Of a stretch of 64,000 bases of DNA, positions 45,904-55,775 are shown one piece after another. The notes under the pieces are model-generated. The model did not search any database, was not told where the DNA came from, and saw only the letters and a program-made list of their open reading frames with translations. The translations under genes and the position numbers were made by a program. Source of the DNA: Corbicula japonica (lineage: Eukaryota; Mollusca; Bivalvia; Venerida; Cyrenidae). Numbering within the stretch: position 1 is the first letter of the stretch; each line of letters begins with the position of its first letter. The stretch covers positions 6,284,991 to 6,348,990 of the forward strand of contig JAZAYU010000015.1 in the NCBI GenBank assembly GCA_038501625.1, given 5' to 3'.

Positions 45904-47036
45904 CAGCGTTTTTTATCCTTCTTTAACTACCTCCGCAAAACGGTACCATTCCCAAAGCTGACCGGAGTCTTCCCAATTCAAAGTACCGGACTTTCCCAAT
46001 CCAAAGTACCGGACTTTCCCAATCCCCAAAGCTAATGTTTTCAACAACAAACAGTGCCGTTTCCCAATTGACAAAAGACTTTTTGCAAGAAATGTCGTTC
46101 AATGTAAACAAACCGCATCGTTCAAAAGGGGAGTAACTCTTTATCAACGATCCGGTTAGACTCTTACTCAGTTGTTATCATTAAATAAAGTACAGACATG
46201 TGCAGTCTTTCTTCCCGTCCGCGTTTTATACACGTCCTTTTTTTCAGACTGGTTTACGGACAATAATTGCAAGTTGACTGATTCTTATGGATAAAATTGA
46301 AGTGCAAAGACCAGTCTACAGAAACTGAAAGTAGTTTACAAACTTCACAACAACGTTTAGAATGAGCGATTATTCAAAGGAAAATGTTAATAAATACGAA
46401 CACTGTCACTCTTTTGTTGCGAGATTTTCGGTATATATCAACCGATCCCATGCCAATGGCAACGAGTCCCGAGTCTGAGCGATTTGAACCTATGAATATA
46501 GGTACCGGTATCGAGCAACCTCCCGTACTTTCTCCCGTAAATCGGACTGGAACTAAACTTGAATCCAGCCTTCCGACATATTTGGAAACCAAACTGAGTC
46601 CCACTCAGAATCTATCCTTGAGCTAGCTGTAGCCCAAGGACACATTGCCTCTACCTGACACTGAATCCAGCCCCCCAACTCCTTCGATTATAATTTCAAA
46701 TGCAGATTCATCAGATTCAGTTCACATTAATTGCAACCTCAAAGAAACTTTTCCTGCCAATGGAAATTACTTTTCCATAGACAGTCATTGGATTGGCAGT
46801 TACTTAGTTCTGGCATAACAGTTACATCACTTGAGGGTTTCCTGTTAAGGAACCAGACCTTATGATGCTTAGTGAAGCTGAATAAAACCCCTAGTGTTTA
46901 TTTACATGAATTAAAAAAATCCCAATTTGGCTGATTTTGCGACAGATTTTTTTCCCAATTTCAAGATTTTACGACACGAAAAATTCCCAAACGTAGGGGA
47001 AGGGGACCCTTTCCCCTTTGGGGAAAAAAAACGCTG
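45904..47036. mobile_element. TTCCCAA-rich transposon, CAGCGTTTTTT ends, duplication TGATG
   Basis: Inverted ends CAGCGTTTTTT and AAAAAAACGCTG with perfect 5-bp repeats TGATG outside (45899-45903 and 47037-47041). The empty site is visible in the copy at about 15860 (CTTTGATGACC). The outer parts match 19769-20330. The inner block 46200-46780 is extra and contains the frame described separately. Confidence 0.88.
46384..46626 (+). other. Unidentified frame inside the CAGCG transposon
   Basis: 80 codons, with RYISTDPMPMATSPESERFEP and repeated S/P/T-rich phrases (PPVLSPVNRTGTKLESSLPTYLETKLSPTQ), and a similar style (TDTESSPPTPS) after the stop. It looks like a fragment of a low-complexity, Ser/Pro-rich protein, possibly a remnant of the autonomous element's coding region. 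No transposase motif is visible. Confidence 0.25.
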
Positions 47037-47747
47037 TGATGACCTGCTAACTGTGAAGTTGTGATCATGTAAGCAGTAAATGATAATCTTGTCACTTTTA
47101 TTAACAGGTGATTACAGAAGGTTTATTATAACAAATAATAACCAAAAATGAAGACGATTTTAAAGTAATTTAATGCTATAGAAGTACTTACTGTACATCT
47201 TTAAATGGCCATTCTATTGAACATGTTGACTTTCCAACATATATTAAATTGTGGCATAATCATAATGACAAGAACAGGTCTGCAATCAAGGGCTGTGTAT
47301 GTAGTGTGAGATATGTTGCAACAAGAGACAATTGTGGCATGTTTTTTTAGACTGATGTACATAAAAAATGAAGCAACAACTGTTTTTATGCCCCCGAAGG
47401 GAGGCATATAGTAATCGGACCGTCCGTCCGTCCGTCCTTTCGTCCGTCCGTCCGTCCGAAATAATCTTGTCCTCGCTTCTCCTCTGAAACCGCTTGAGAG
47501 ATTTCTTTGAAACTTCACAGGAATGTTTGTCACCAAGCCTAGTTGTGCATTTCGTCAGGAATTTCTGCTCGGATTATTTTTGGCTGAGTTATGGCCCTTT
47601 GAAGCAAAATCTTGTCCTCGCTTCTTCTCCCAAACCGCTTGAGGGATTTCATTGAAACTTCACAGGAGTGTTTGTCACCAAGCATAGATGTGCATATCCG
47701 AAGGAATTTCTGATCGGATTATTTTTGGCCGAGTTATGGACCTTTTT

Positions 47748-47764
47748 ACCTAACCCTAACCCTA

Positions 47765-47796
<32 letters not shown>
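47748..47796. repeat. Interstitial telomere-like CCCTAA repeats, patch 1
   Basis: About eight units of CCCTAA or CCCTAAA directly after 'gagttatggacctttttac' in one array unit. Confidence 0.92.
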
Positions 47797-47922
47797 TCAT
47801 AAACTGAAACCACTTGAGGGATTTCATTGAAACTTCATAAAAGTGTTTGTCACCAAGACTTGTTATGCATGTCCAAAGGAATTTCTGATCCGATTATTTT
47901 TGGCTGAGTTATGGGCCTTTTT

Positions 47923-47954
47923 ACCTAACCCTAACCCTAAACCCTAACCCTAAG
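47923..47954. repeat. Interstitial telomere-like CCCTAA repeats, patch 2
   Basis: About five CCCTAA or CCCTAAA units at the same register (after 'ttatgggcctttttac') in the next array unit. Confidence 0.92.
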
Positions 47955-47989
47955 GTAAATTTTGTTAACGCAATAGAGGTTACATTTTT

Positions 47990-49140
47990 TGTCCGATTGT
48001 CATGAAATTTGGTCAGGATGTTTGTCCCAATGATTTCTTGGATGAGTTTCAATATGGGTCATCAGGGTCCAAAAACTAGGTCACTGTTACTAAAAATAGA
48101 ATTTTCTTGTTATCACTCTAGCGGTCACATTTTTGCTCCGATTGTCATGAAACTTGGTTAGGATGTTTGTCCCAACGAATTCTCGGATGATTTCAAATGA
48201 GGGTCATCCTGGTCCAAAAACTAGGTCACTGTTACTGTAAATAGAATTTTCTTGTTAAAACTCTAGTGGTCACATTTTTGCTCCAATTATCATGAAACTT
48301 GGTCAGAATATTTGTCCCATTTATTTCTAGGCCGAGTTTGAATATTGGTCACCTGATCCCAAAAACTAGGTCACTGTTACTATAAATAGAACTTTCTTGT
48401 TAACTCTCTAGCAGTCACATTTTTGCTCCAATTATTATGAAACTTGGTCAGGATATTTGTCCCATTTATTTCTAGGTCGAGTTTGAATATGGGTCACCTT
48501 GGTCCAAAAACTAGGTCACTGTTACTATAAATAGATTTTTCTTGTTAACACTCTAGCAGTCATATTTTTGTTCCAATTATCATGAATCTTGGTCAGGATG
48601 TTTGTCCCAATGATTTCTAGGACGAGTTTGAATATGGATCATCTGGGTCCAAAAACTAGGTCACTGTAACTAAAAATAGAAATTTCTTGTTAACACTCTA
48701 GAGGTCACATTTTTGTTCTGATTGTCATGACACTTGGTCAGGATGTTTGTCCCAATGATTTCTCGGACGAGTTTGAATAAGTGTCATCTGGGTCCAAAAA
48801 CTAGGTCACTGTTACTTAAAATAGAATTTTCTTGTTAACACTCTAGAGGTCACATTTTTGCTCCAATTGTCATGAAACTTCGTCAGGATGTTTGTCCTAA
48901 TGATTTCTCAGACAAGTTCGAGTATGGGTCATCTGGGTCCAAAAACTAGGTCACTCTTACTTAAAATAGAATTTTCTTGTTTACACTATAGTGGTCACAA
49001 TTTTACTCTCAGATTGTAAAGAAACTTGGTCAGGACATATGTCCCAGTTATTAATTGGACGAGTTTGAATATGGGTCACCTGGGGTCAAAAACTAGGTCA
49101 CTGTTACTATAAATAGAACAATCTTGTCCATGCTGTAAAT
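47990..49140 (+). repeat. Tandem array, about 145-bp unit, 8 copies
   Basis: 'aaaaactaggtcactgttac' recurs at about 48072, 48218, 48360, 48506, 48652, 48796, 48940 and 49086. Each unit also has 'cacatttttgctccgattgt', 'catgaaacttggtcaggat' and 'ctagaggtcac'. It is followed (49140-49540) by two to three units of the GGTCAAGGTCACTG type found at 10, 17 and 54 kb. Confidence 0.9.
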
Positions 49141-49523
49141 TTGTTATTTCTCATTGGATTTTAAAATAACTTGGCTCAAATGTTTACCATGACAAGGTGT
49201 ACATTCGCGTACAATACCCATGCCTGTTGGTCCAAGGTCAAGGTCACTGTTACTAAAAAATAACATTTTCTTGTCTTACCTGTTAATTCCTTATGAATGA
49301 AGTGATTTCAAAATAACTTTACAAAAATATTCACCATGACAAAGGGATGTGTTGCTTACAATACCCATGCCGGTAGGTCAAAGGTCAAGGTCACTGTTAC
49401 GAAAAATAGCATTTTCTTTTCCAAGCTGTAGATTTGTTGTTTCTTATTGGATTTTAAAATAACTTGATGTAAATGTTAACCATATCGAGACGTTGGGTAT
49501 AGTACAATACAACTTTGTTGCAC

Positions 49524-49562
49524 TCAGGTGAGTGATAAAGGGCCATCATGGCCCTCTAGTTC
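49524..49562 (+). mobile_element. Embedded 3' end of a family-2 Helentron-like element
   Basis: CTCAGGTGAGTGATAAAGGG, then a GGGCCATCATGGCCC stem-loop and CTCTAGT followed by T: the 3' terminus of the 4546-5201 family (last heptamer changed from CTCTTGT). No family-2 5' end is visible upstream within the element. Confidence 0.8.
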
Positions 49563-49674
49563 ATATTAATATTTAACTTTATTTAACTATATATTTACTA
49601 CAAACTTGAAACATAATTATGATCCTTTCATCTTTCACATTATATGCATGCAGTATGCTTTGTCTTCCACAAGC

Positions 49675-49968
49675 GCCCCGCCCGGCTAGCTCAGTTGGTA
49701 GAGCATCGGACTGTCAATCTAGGGATCGTGAGTTCGATCCCCAGCCGAGGCGGGAAAAAATTTCTCCGTAACAATTGAACTCGGACATTGCGTCTGAGAG
49801 TCATTTGTCCCTCACCTCTGATTCAAGTGAGGAAGCAGTCAGTCGCTTGCGGAGAAATTGGTTAGTACTGGTTGGAAACCCAGGAACACCGGTTAGGTGG
49901 ACTGACCGCCGGGATATAACCTAGAAAGCTGTTGAAACCAGGCGTTAAACCCGAAACAAACAAACAAA
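49675..49968 (+). mobile_element. tRNA-derived SINE with 12-bp target duplication
   Basis: The head (49678-49752) is tRNA-like: GGCTAGCTCAGTTGGTAGAG (box A) and GAGTTCGATCCCC (box B), with an apparent GTC anticodon. The body follows and the tail is AAACCCG then (AAAC)n. It is flanked by perfect 12-bp repeats TCTTCCACAAGC (49663-49674 and 49969-49980). The paralogous empty site is at about 1792. The acceptor and T-stems do not pair cleanly, so it is a SINE, not a working tRNA gene. Internal box A/B could act as an RNA polymerase III promoter. Confidence 0.95.
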
Positions 49969-50303
49969 TCTTCCACAAGCATATTTTTCATTACATATGT
50001 TTATTTATTACATATGTATACCTATTCGATTTTAAGCTGCATTTCGGGGGCATATGTCAATTCCAGTGACAGCTCTTGTTTTAATAAGTACAATACATTA
50101 GCAAGTGTGTGGTAGTTCTGTGAAAAATGTACTTTGTCATATTTCAATAAAACTTATAAAACTATGTTGCTTTGTGCTAAATATATATTAATATATTTGT
50201 AAGATGCACCCATCAACCATGTGAAAATATTTTGCATGAATTAGCACGTCACGGGTAGAATGCCAGGATGCCTTAAAATTTTTCTGGGGAAGGCCCTGAA
50301 ATA

Positions 50304-51390
50304 TGACGTCGTAAATGCTTATTTATCATTTTTTTATTTTATGGCAATTACGTAACGCTTGCCAATAAATGAAAAATATAAAATGTCAAAATATTAAATG
50401 TTAAAGGTTAAAGAAGCATGCGTTCCTCTAAATATTTGGAGTAATTGAACAAGATAAAGTTACCTTTACATAATTTTCTCACACACAATTGTTCAAAACT
50501 TAAAAAAAAATTCTTTTTTTGAAATATTGTACAAATGTATTTTTCTGATACACAAAATGACAACTCTTGACATAAAAACAATGAAAATGCGAAAAAGTTC
50601 ATGGTAAAAATTTGTTTAAAATGTGTATTTGTATTAGATAGTGCAAACAGATCACAATTATTGCTAGTTTTATTAAGGGTCCACTACAATAATTATCAAA
50701 ATCTCAATTACGGCAAAATGCTGCTCAATGAAACTTTGCAAAATGAGTGCTACTTATGTATCTTTATTTTGCATATGGTAAGACACGTTAGAACAGTAAA
50801 GAAAAATAACGAGATCTAAACATTGCGTAAAATTCTATTTACATAAATTCACAAAATCTTAACAACTATCGATGAACGTGCATGGGGAGGAGTGTAGTGG
50901 GTCCTTAAGTATGATTTTTTCCATTAGGGGAATGTTTCCTTAATTCCAGATGTGCCTATCAAAAAATGTTTGTTTTTAAATGAATACACAGTGCCACTGA
51001 CATTAATCCTTTATTGCCAGAGGCTTTTTGTCAAAACACACTGACCCTCTTCAAACACCGACCATCATTTGTCACCTTATTAGTAGGTTACATATACCTG
51101 TAAAAACCAATAATCCTGAATTTGTTACCTGCAAAAGCAACAAACTGTTTATATCATAAGAATTAAGTTGAAAAATAACTTTTATCATATTTTGTAAATG
51201 TAAATAATATATTATATAATTTTTTTATGCAAGTCTATATCAGACATTTTTTTGGAGGGGGAGGGGGGATGTGGGGATATTATTATTATTGTTATCATTT
51301 TATTTTATTATTATTATTAATACTAAATTCGGTGTATTTTCCTCCTTTAGCCATGTACAGACACATTACCCTATCAAAATTTTGTTAATA
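50304..51390. other. No recognised coding sequence
   Basis: AT-rich sequence of the 45170-53573 unit, with a G-rich patch and an ATT-rich patch at 51255-51320. Frames 50408-50602 and 50601-50819 have no recognisable domain. Confidence 0.4.
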
Positions 51391-52256
51391 CACTGCAACT
51401 CCATTATATCACGGACCTCGGGGTCCAAGCCCGCCAACCGCGATATAAACGGAGCGCGATATAAGTAAATAATTGAGCTAAAACAAGGAGAATTCATTTG
51501 TTTTTGCTGTCAGATGCATGTATATCGCGGTTTTGCGTAATAAACTTTCTTTATATATCAAAATTTATTTTTAATAAAAAGAAATTAATTGATGTACAAA
51601 ACGCAGATCGCCGTCATCAATTTCCAACGGTGGTATAATTGTTTTCGGTACTTATAACTAATCGACGATCTGTTGGTTGGTCATGGTCGGCGGTGTTAGT
51701 TTGTTCGTCGTCCGTTGTTTACCAGCTTGATATGTCGATGAGCAGGTAATGTCAAAACAACAAACTGTTTTGACGTTTCCTGCTCATGTCTATTATGGTT
51801 AGCAACTTGCATTAATTGTCGCTAATTTGCGGTTTGTCTTGTTAACGAAATTCTGCCAGTACCGTGTCAGCTTGGTGTTTTTCGCACCTATTGTTCGTCA
51901 CAAAGGGGGTTTCGTGTCAAATCAGAAGCAACAAACTTGTAAATATAAACCTTTCATCTATTTTCATACGTTTGATGTTAAATTGTATCTTGCTATTGAA
52001 CGTGTACATCACCTCAAATCCCTGCATACAAAATGTAATAAACAGCCTTCGCCGATAATGACGTAATATGACACGGAAAAAGCGTCTGTTTCGTGAATTT
52101 GTCGCCAACGTTGATTTAATCATTTGATCTTTTTCCACCCATGAAGAATGAACAAACATATACGTTGTAAATGTACGAAAAATTGGGATCCACGGACAAA
52201 GCGCGATATATTGGATATCGCGATATAACGGATCGCGATATAACGGAGTTGCAGTG
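51391..52256. mobile_element. TA-flanked transposon with CACTGCAACTCC ends
   Basis: Ends CACTGCAACTCC and GGAGTTGCAGTG are perfect inverted repeats, flanked by TA on both sides (51389-51390 and 52257-52258). Subterminal CGCGATATA(A) motifs occur several times at each end. Non-coding, about 870 bp, consistent with a pogo/mariner-type MITE. Confidence 0.85.
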
Positions 52257-52420
52257 TATTATGAAGTGTTCCCCAGTTCTAAGTTTACTTTACCTCAGAT
52301 TTTTTTCATTCCCGTATAGAACCAAAAAAGGGTTTTTCCTTAATGATATGATGATGTTAATAAATGCACCTCTTTTTTTTATGAGACGATCTTTTTAGAG
52401 AATAAGAAATTTATCCATCT

Positions 52421-53217
52421 CAGGGGTTTTTCTGCCTATTTTGGGAAAAGGAGTCTGGACATTTTGGGAATTTTTTATCGACAAAAATGCCCATTTTGGG
52501 AATTTTCACATCGATAAAATAGTCCATTTTGGGAAATTTCAATATGCATTTATTTAGCTTAAATCAGTCAATTTTTACATTACCAATATACTTTCACCAG
52601 CTTTTTGGTCTTTATTCAAACAAACATTGCAAAACTGGTAACTTGTTAGCCAACTGTTATCAGAAATAATTTTCTCATTTAAATTATTCATTATATGACA
52701 TTGAAATTCTTTATAAAATAGTGAAACTGTAGCAAATTTAATGGTTATTTTAGAGTATTAACCAAAAAGTCCAGATAAAAGTAAGTTTTTATTGTAGAAC
52801 TTATTGTTGTGCAAAGCCATCATAGTTGCGAAAATACATTACAAAATGAATTAAGTGTCTAACGAGTCATATTATGATGCATCTTCTGCAGTTGAGGGTA
52901 CCTTCTGTAACGTTTTGCAAAATAGTTCTAAATTTATTGATATATTCAATAGCTGTAATGTTGAAAGAAGTCCAGAAAATATTCATGCTTACAGTTAAAT
53001 CAGGGTCACTGAATGCTTGCAATTTCTAGATAAAGGGAAGTCACTCTTGTATTACCTGTGTATTTTGATATATTTTATTCGATTTTTGCCGAAATTTCGG
53101 AAATAAAATATGTTTTCAATTGGGAAAAATGACAACTGGATATGATTGGGAACAGGGCCGTTTGCTTTGGGAACACCTCTGTTTTCCGGAGGCGCAGACA
53201 GTGCTGAAAAACCCCTG
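52421..53217. mobile_element. TTGGGAA-rich transposon, CAGGGGTTTTTC ends, duplication CATCT
   Basis: Inverted ends CAGGGGTTTTTCTGC and GCTGAAAAACCCCTG with perfect 5-bp repeats CATCT outside (52416-52420 and 53218-53222). TTTTGGGAA occurs five times in the left 130 bp and TTGGGAA-like motifs four times near the right end. Non-coding. Confidence 0.88.
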
Positions 53218-53573
53218 CATCTATGTACAATTACACATCCTAAGCAAGAATAAATGCAGCTCTCTGTTTGATCAAAATAGAACCAGCTTATTAAATGCCT
53301 TGTAAGTTATTACCTATATTTAGTACTTAAAAAAGGATGAAACAAACAAACAAAGTTAGCTCATATTATGTACAATATGTTGGAAAAAAGTTAAAACATA
53401 AATATGCATAACTAATAATATTAAAACAATAAAAGGAAATTTAAAAAAAAAAATGGGGACATTTTTGGGGGCTATTTGACAAATTTCAAAATGATAGTGG
53501 GGGCTATTTGACCAAAATGTGGAAATTTTGACTTGGGGGGCTATTTGACTTGGGGGCTATTTGACTAGGTTCC

Positions 53574-53903
53574 GCGCTTATAAAGCCTAACGTTAAAAGT
53601 GTAGTTAAGTGAAGGAATAACCATCATCTTTGTAAATTGATTTTAAATTAATAACAAAATGCAACTTAACCTATTTCCTTTATGTAATTTTATTCATTTA
53701 TTGGCTGGCATGAAAATTATGGCTTTTTAAAACTTTCACTGTTATGTCATGCAAACAATGAGTATTAATCCAGGATTAAAAAAGGGCATGGTGCTGTACA
53801 TAGAAAAGGGGCAGGGTGCTGCCAAAAAAGGGCAGGGGCAAATACATGTTCTTCGCTAGCAAAAGTAGTGTTTTGTTGTTGTTTTTTTGGTTTATGTTTT
53901 TAT
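53574..53903 (+). other. Intron-like sequence, nothing recognised
   Basis: Includes a small 'aaaaagggca(t/g)gg' repeat at 53778-53840 also seen at 55790-55870. Confidence 0.4.
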
Positions 53904-55775
53904 TAGCTCGACTATTCGAAGAATAGGGGAGCTATCCTACTCGCCCCGGTGTCGGCGTCGGCGTCGGCATCGGCGTCGGCGTCCGTTAAACATAAAATGC
54001 ATGGTCCATTACTTGAAAACTACTAATGATATCAACTTGAAACTTGGAATATATATTCACCATCAAATTCTACATCATTACCAACAACACCCATAACTCT
54101 GCTACAAATATTTTTCAAGTTATACCCCTTTTTCACTTAAATTTTGCGTTAAGGAAAATATGCACTTTGGTCCATAACTTATAAACTACTTGAGATATCA
54201 ACTTGAAACTTGGAATATGTATTCACCATCAAATTCTACATCATTACCAACAAGACCCATAACTCTGCTGTCAATATATTTCAAGTTATGGCCCTTTTTT
54301 TCTTATATTTTGTGTCAAGCAAAATATGCATTTTGCCCCTAACTTTAAAACTAATTGAGATATTGCCTTGAAACTTGAAATATATTTTCACCATCAAAAT
54401 CTACATCATAACCAACAAGACCCATAACCCTTCTTCCAATATTTTTCAAATTATGCCCCTTTTTCGCTTACATTTTGTGTTAAGCAAAATATACAGTCGG
54501 CCCTTAACTTCGTTATGAATGATGGGATTTCAAAATAACTTGGCACAAATGTTCACCATGACAAGGCGGTGTGTCGCGTACAATACCCATGCCTGTAGGT
54601 CCAAGGTCAAGGTCACTGTTACTAAAAATAGAATTTTCTTGCAAAATCGTGTCCGCTCTGTAACTTTGTTATTTCTTATTGGGTTTTTAAATAACTTGGT
54701 TTAATTGTTCACCATATCAAGACGGTGTGTCAAGTACATGCCCAAGCCTGTAGGTCAATGGTCAAGGTCTCTGTTACTAAAAATAGAATTTTCTTGTCTA
54801 GGCTGTTACTTTGTTATGAATGGAGGGATTTCAAAATATCTTGGCACAAATGTTCACCATGACAAGGCGGTGTGTCCGCACAATACCCATGCCTGTAGAT
54901 CCAAGGTCAAGGTCACTGTTACTAAAAATAGAATTTTCTTGTCCAGGCTGTAACTTTGTTATGAATGGAAGGATTTCAAAATAATTTGACACAAATGTTC
55001 ACCATGACAGGGCGGTGTGTCACGTACCATGCCCATGCCTGTAGGTCAAAGGTCAAGGTCACTGTTACTAAAAATAGAATTATCTTGTCCTGGCTGTTAC
55101 TTTGTTATAAATGGAGGGATTTCAAAATAACTTTGCACAAATGTTCATGAAAAGGCAGTGTGTCCGCACAATACCCAAGCCTGAAGGTCCAAGGTCAAGA
55201 TCAATGTTACTAAAATTAGAATTTTCTTGTCCAGGCTGTAACTTCATTATAAATGGAGGGATTTAAAAAAAACTTGACACAAATGTTCACCATGAAAGGG
55301 CAGTGTATCGCGTATTATTCCCATCATTGCACTTGAGTGTCTGAAAATGATGCATAGCGGGGCATCCGTGTCCTATGGACACATTTCTAGTTTCACTTAT
55401 ATTTTCACTTAAGTGCACTTCATCGATAACTTTGCAAATACTTAAGGTATCAACTTCAAACTACCATTATATTTTCATTTCAGTTCTTTTTCTGTAACAT
55501 TACTGAAGTGATTGATATTTGACTAAAAGTAAATGTCTCTAATAAAAAATTACTAACAAGTTTTCTAACAAATTTAGAAATATTTCATAGTTATTCCCCC
55601 ATTCAGTTTAATATTTATGGTACATTTAGGAATTATTTCTGTTATTTGAAAAGAATTTCTCCCGTACCATTCACTTGTTAATATTTTTCCTGATTGCACA
55701 TGAATGGCCATAGTTGTTATTGTTTTAATCTTCAAATTGCATTTGTTTCAAATGATTCGAATAGTCGAGCATGCT
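53904..55775 (+). mobile_element. Helentron-like element (family 1), inverted near-copy, 3' end missing
   Basis: Starts TAGCTCGACTATTCGAAGAA, with GTCGGCGTCGGCGTCGG-like sequence, four units with 'cataactctgct' / 'ttatgcccctttttc' (54005-54500), six units with GGTCAAGGTCACTG (54530-55330) and ends GATTCGAATAGTCGAGCATG then CT, where the stem-loop and CTCTTGT should follow but unrelated sequence begins. Very close to 16496-18539 in inverted orientation; a 61-residue frame in the array is identical between them. Confidence 0.85.

Larger units (their letters stand above)
47387..50079 (+). mobile_element. Helentron-like element (family 3) with TATGCCCCCG ends
   Basis: Starts TATGCCCCCGAAGGGAGGCA, a stem-loop, followed by (CCGT)n at 47420-47455. 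Ends TTTCGGGGGCATATGTCA, TGTCA...TGACA stem and CTCTTGT. Subterminal TATGCCCCCGAA / TTTCGGGGGCATA are inverted. T flanks both ends; the empty site at about 16230 shows no duplication of the target. The core contains telomere-like patches, an eight-unit array of about 145 bp and one SINE. No protein. Confidence 0.82.
45516..50298. mobile_element. Second copy of the CAGGGCTTTCCCCAG transposon, 5-bp duplication AAATA
   Basis: Termini CAGGGCTTTCCCCAGGCAAT and TTTCTGGGGAAGGCCCTG match 15485-16460. Perfect 5-bp flanks AAATA lie at 45511-45515 and 50299-50303. Compared with the 976-bp copy it contains two insertions: 45904-47036 and 47387-50079. Confidence 0.85.
45170..53573. mobile_element. 8.4-kb unit with TCAAATAGCCCCC terminal repeats, holding nested elements
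   Basis: Left end GGTTCCTAGTCAAATTGCCC and right end (inverse) GGAACCTAGTCAAATAGCCC are inverted. Both ends consist of direct repetitions of GTCAAATAGCCCCC (about nine on the left, about five on the right). Flanks ATGCTTAT / GCGCTTAT match at 6 of 8 bases, hinting at an 8-bp duplication. Most of the interior is later insertions (45516-50298, 51391-52256, 52421-53217). I found no transposase in the remaining unassigned sequence, so the original element may be non-autonomous. Confidence 0.65.

Noticed and set aside
49678..49752. A functional tRNA gene (GTC anticodon, Asp-like)
   Set aside because: Boxes A and B are good but acceptor and T-stems mispair, and the unit has a SINE body, (AAAC)n tail and target duplication.
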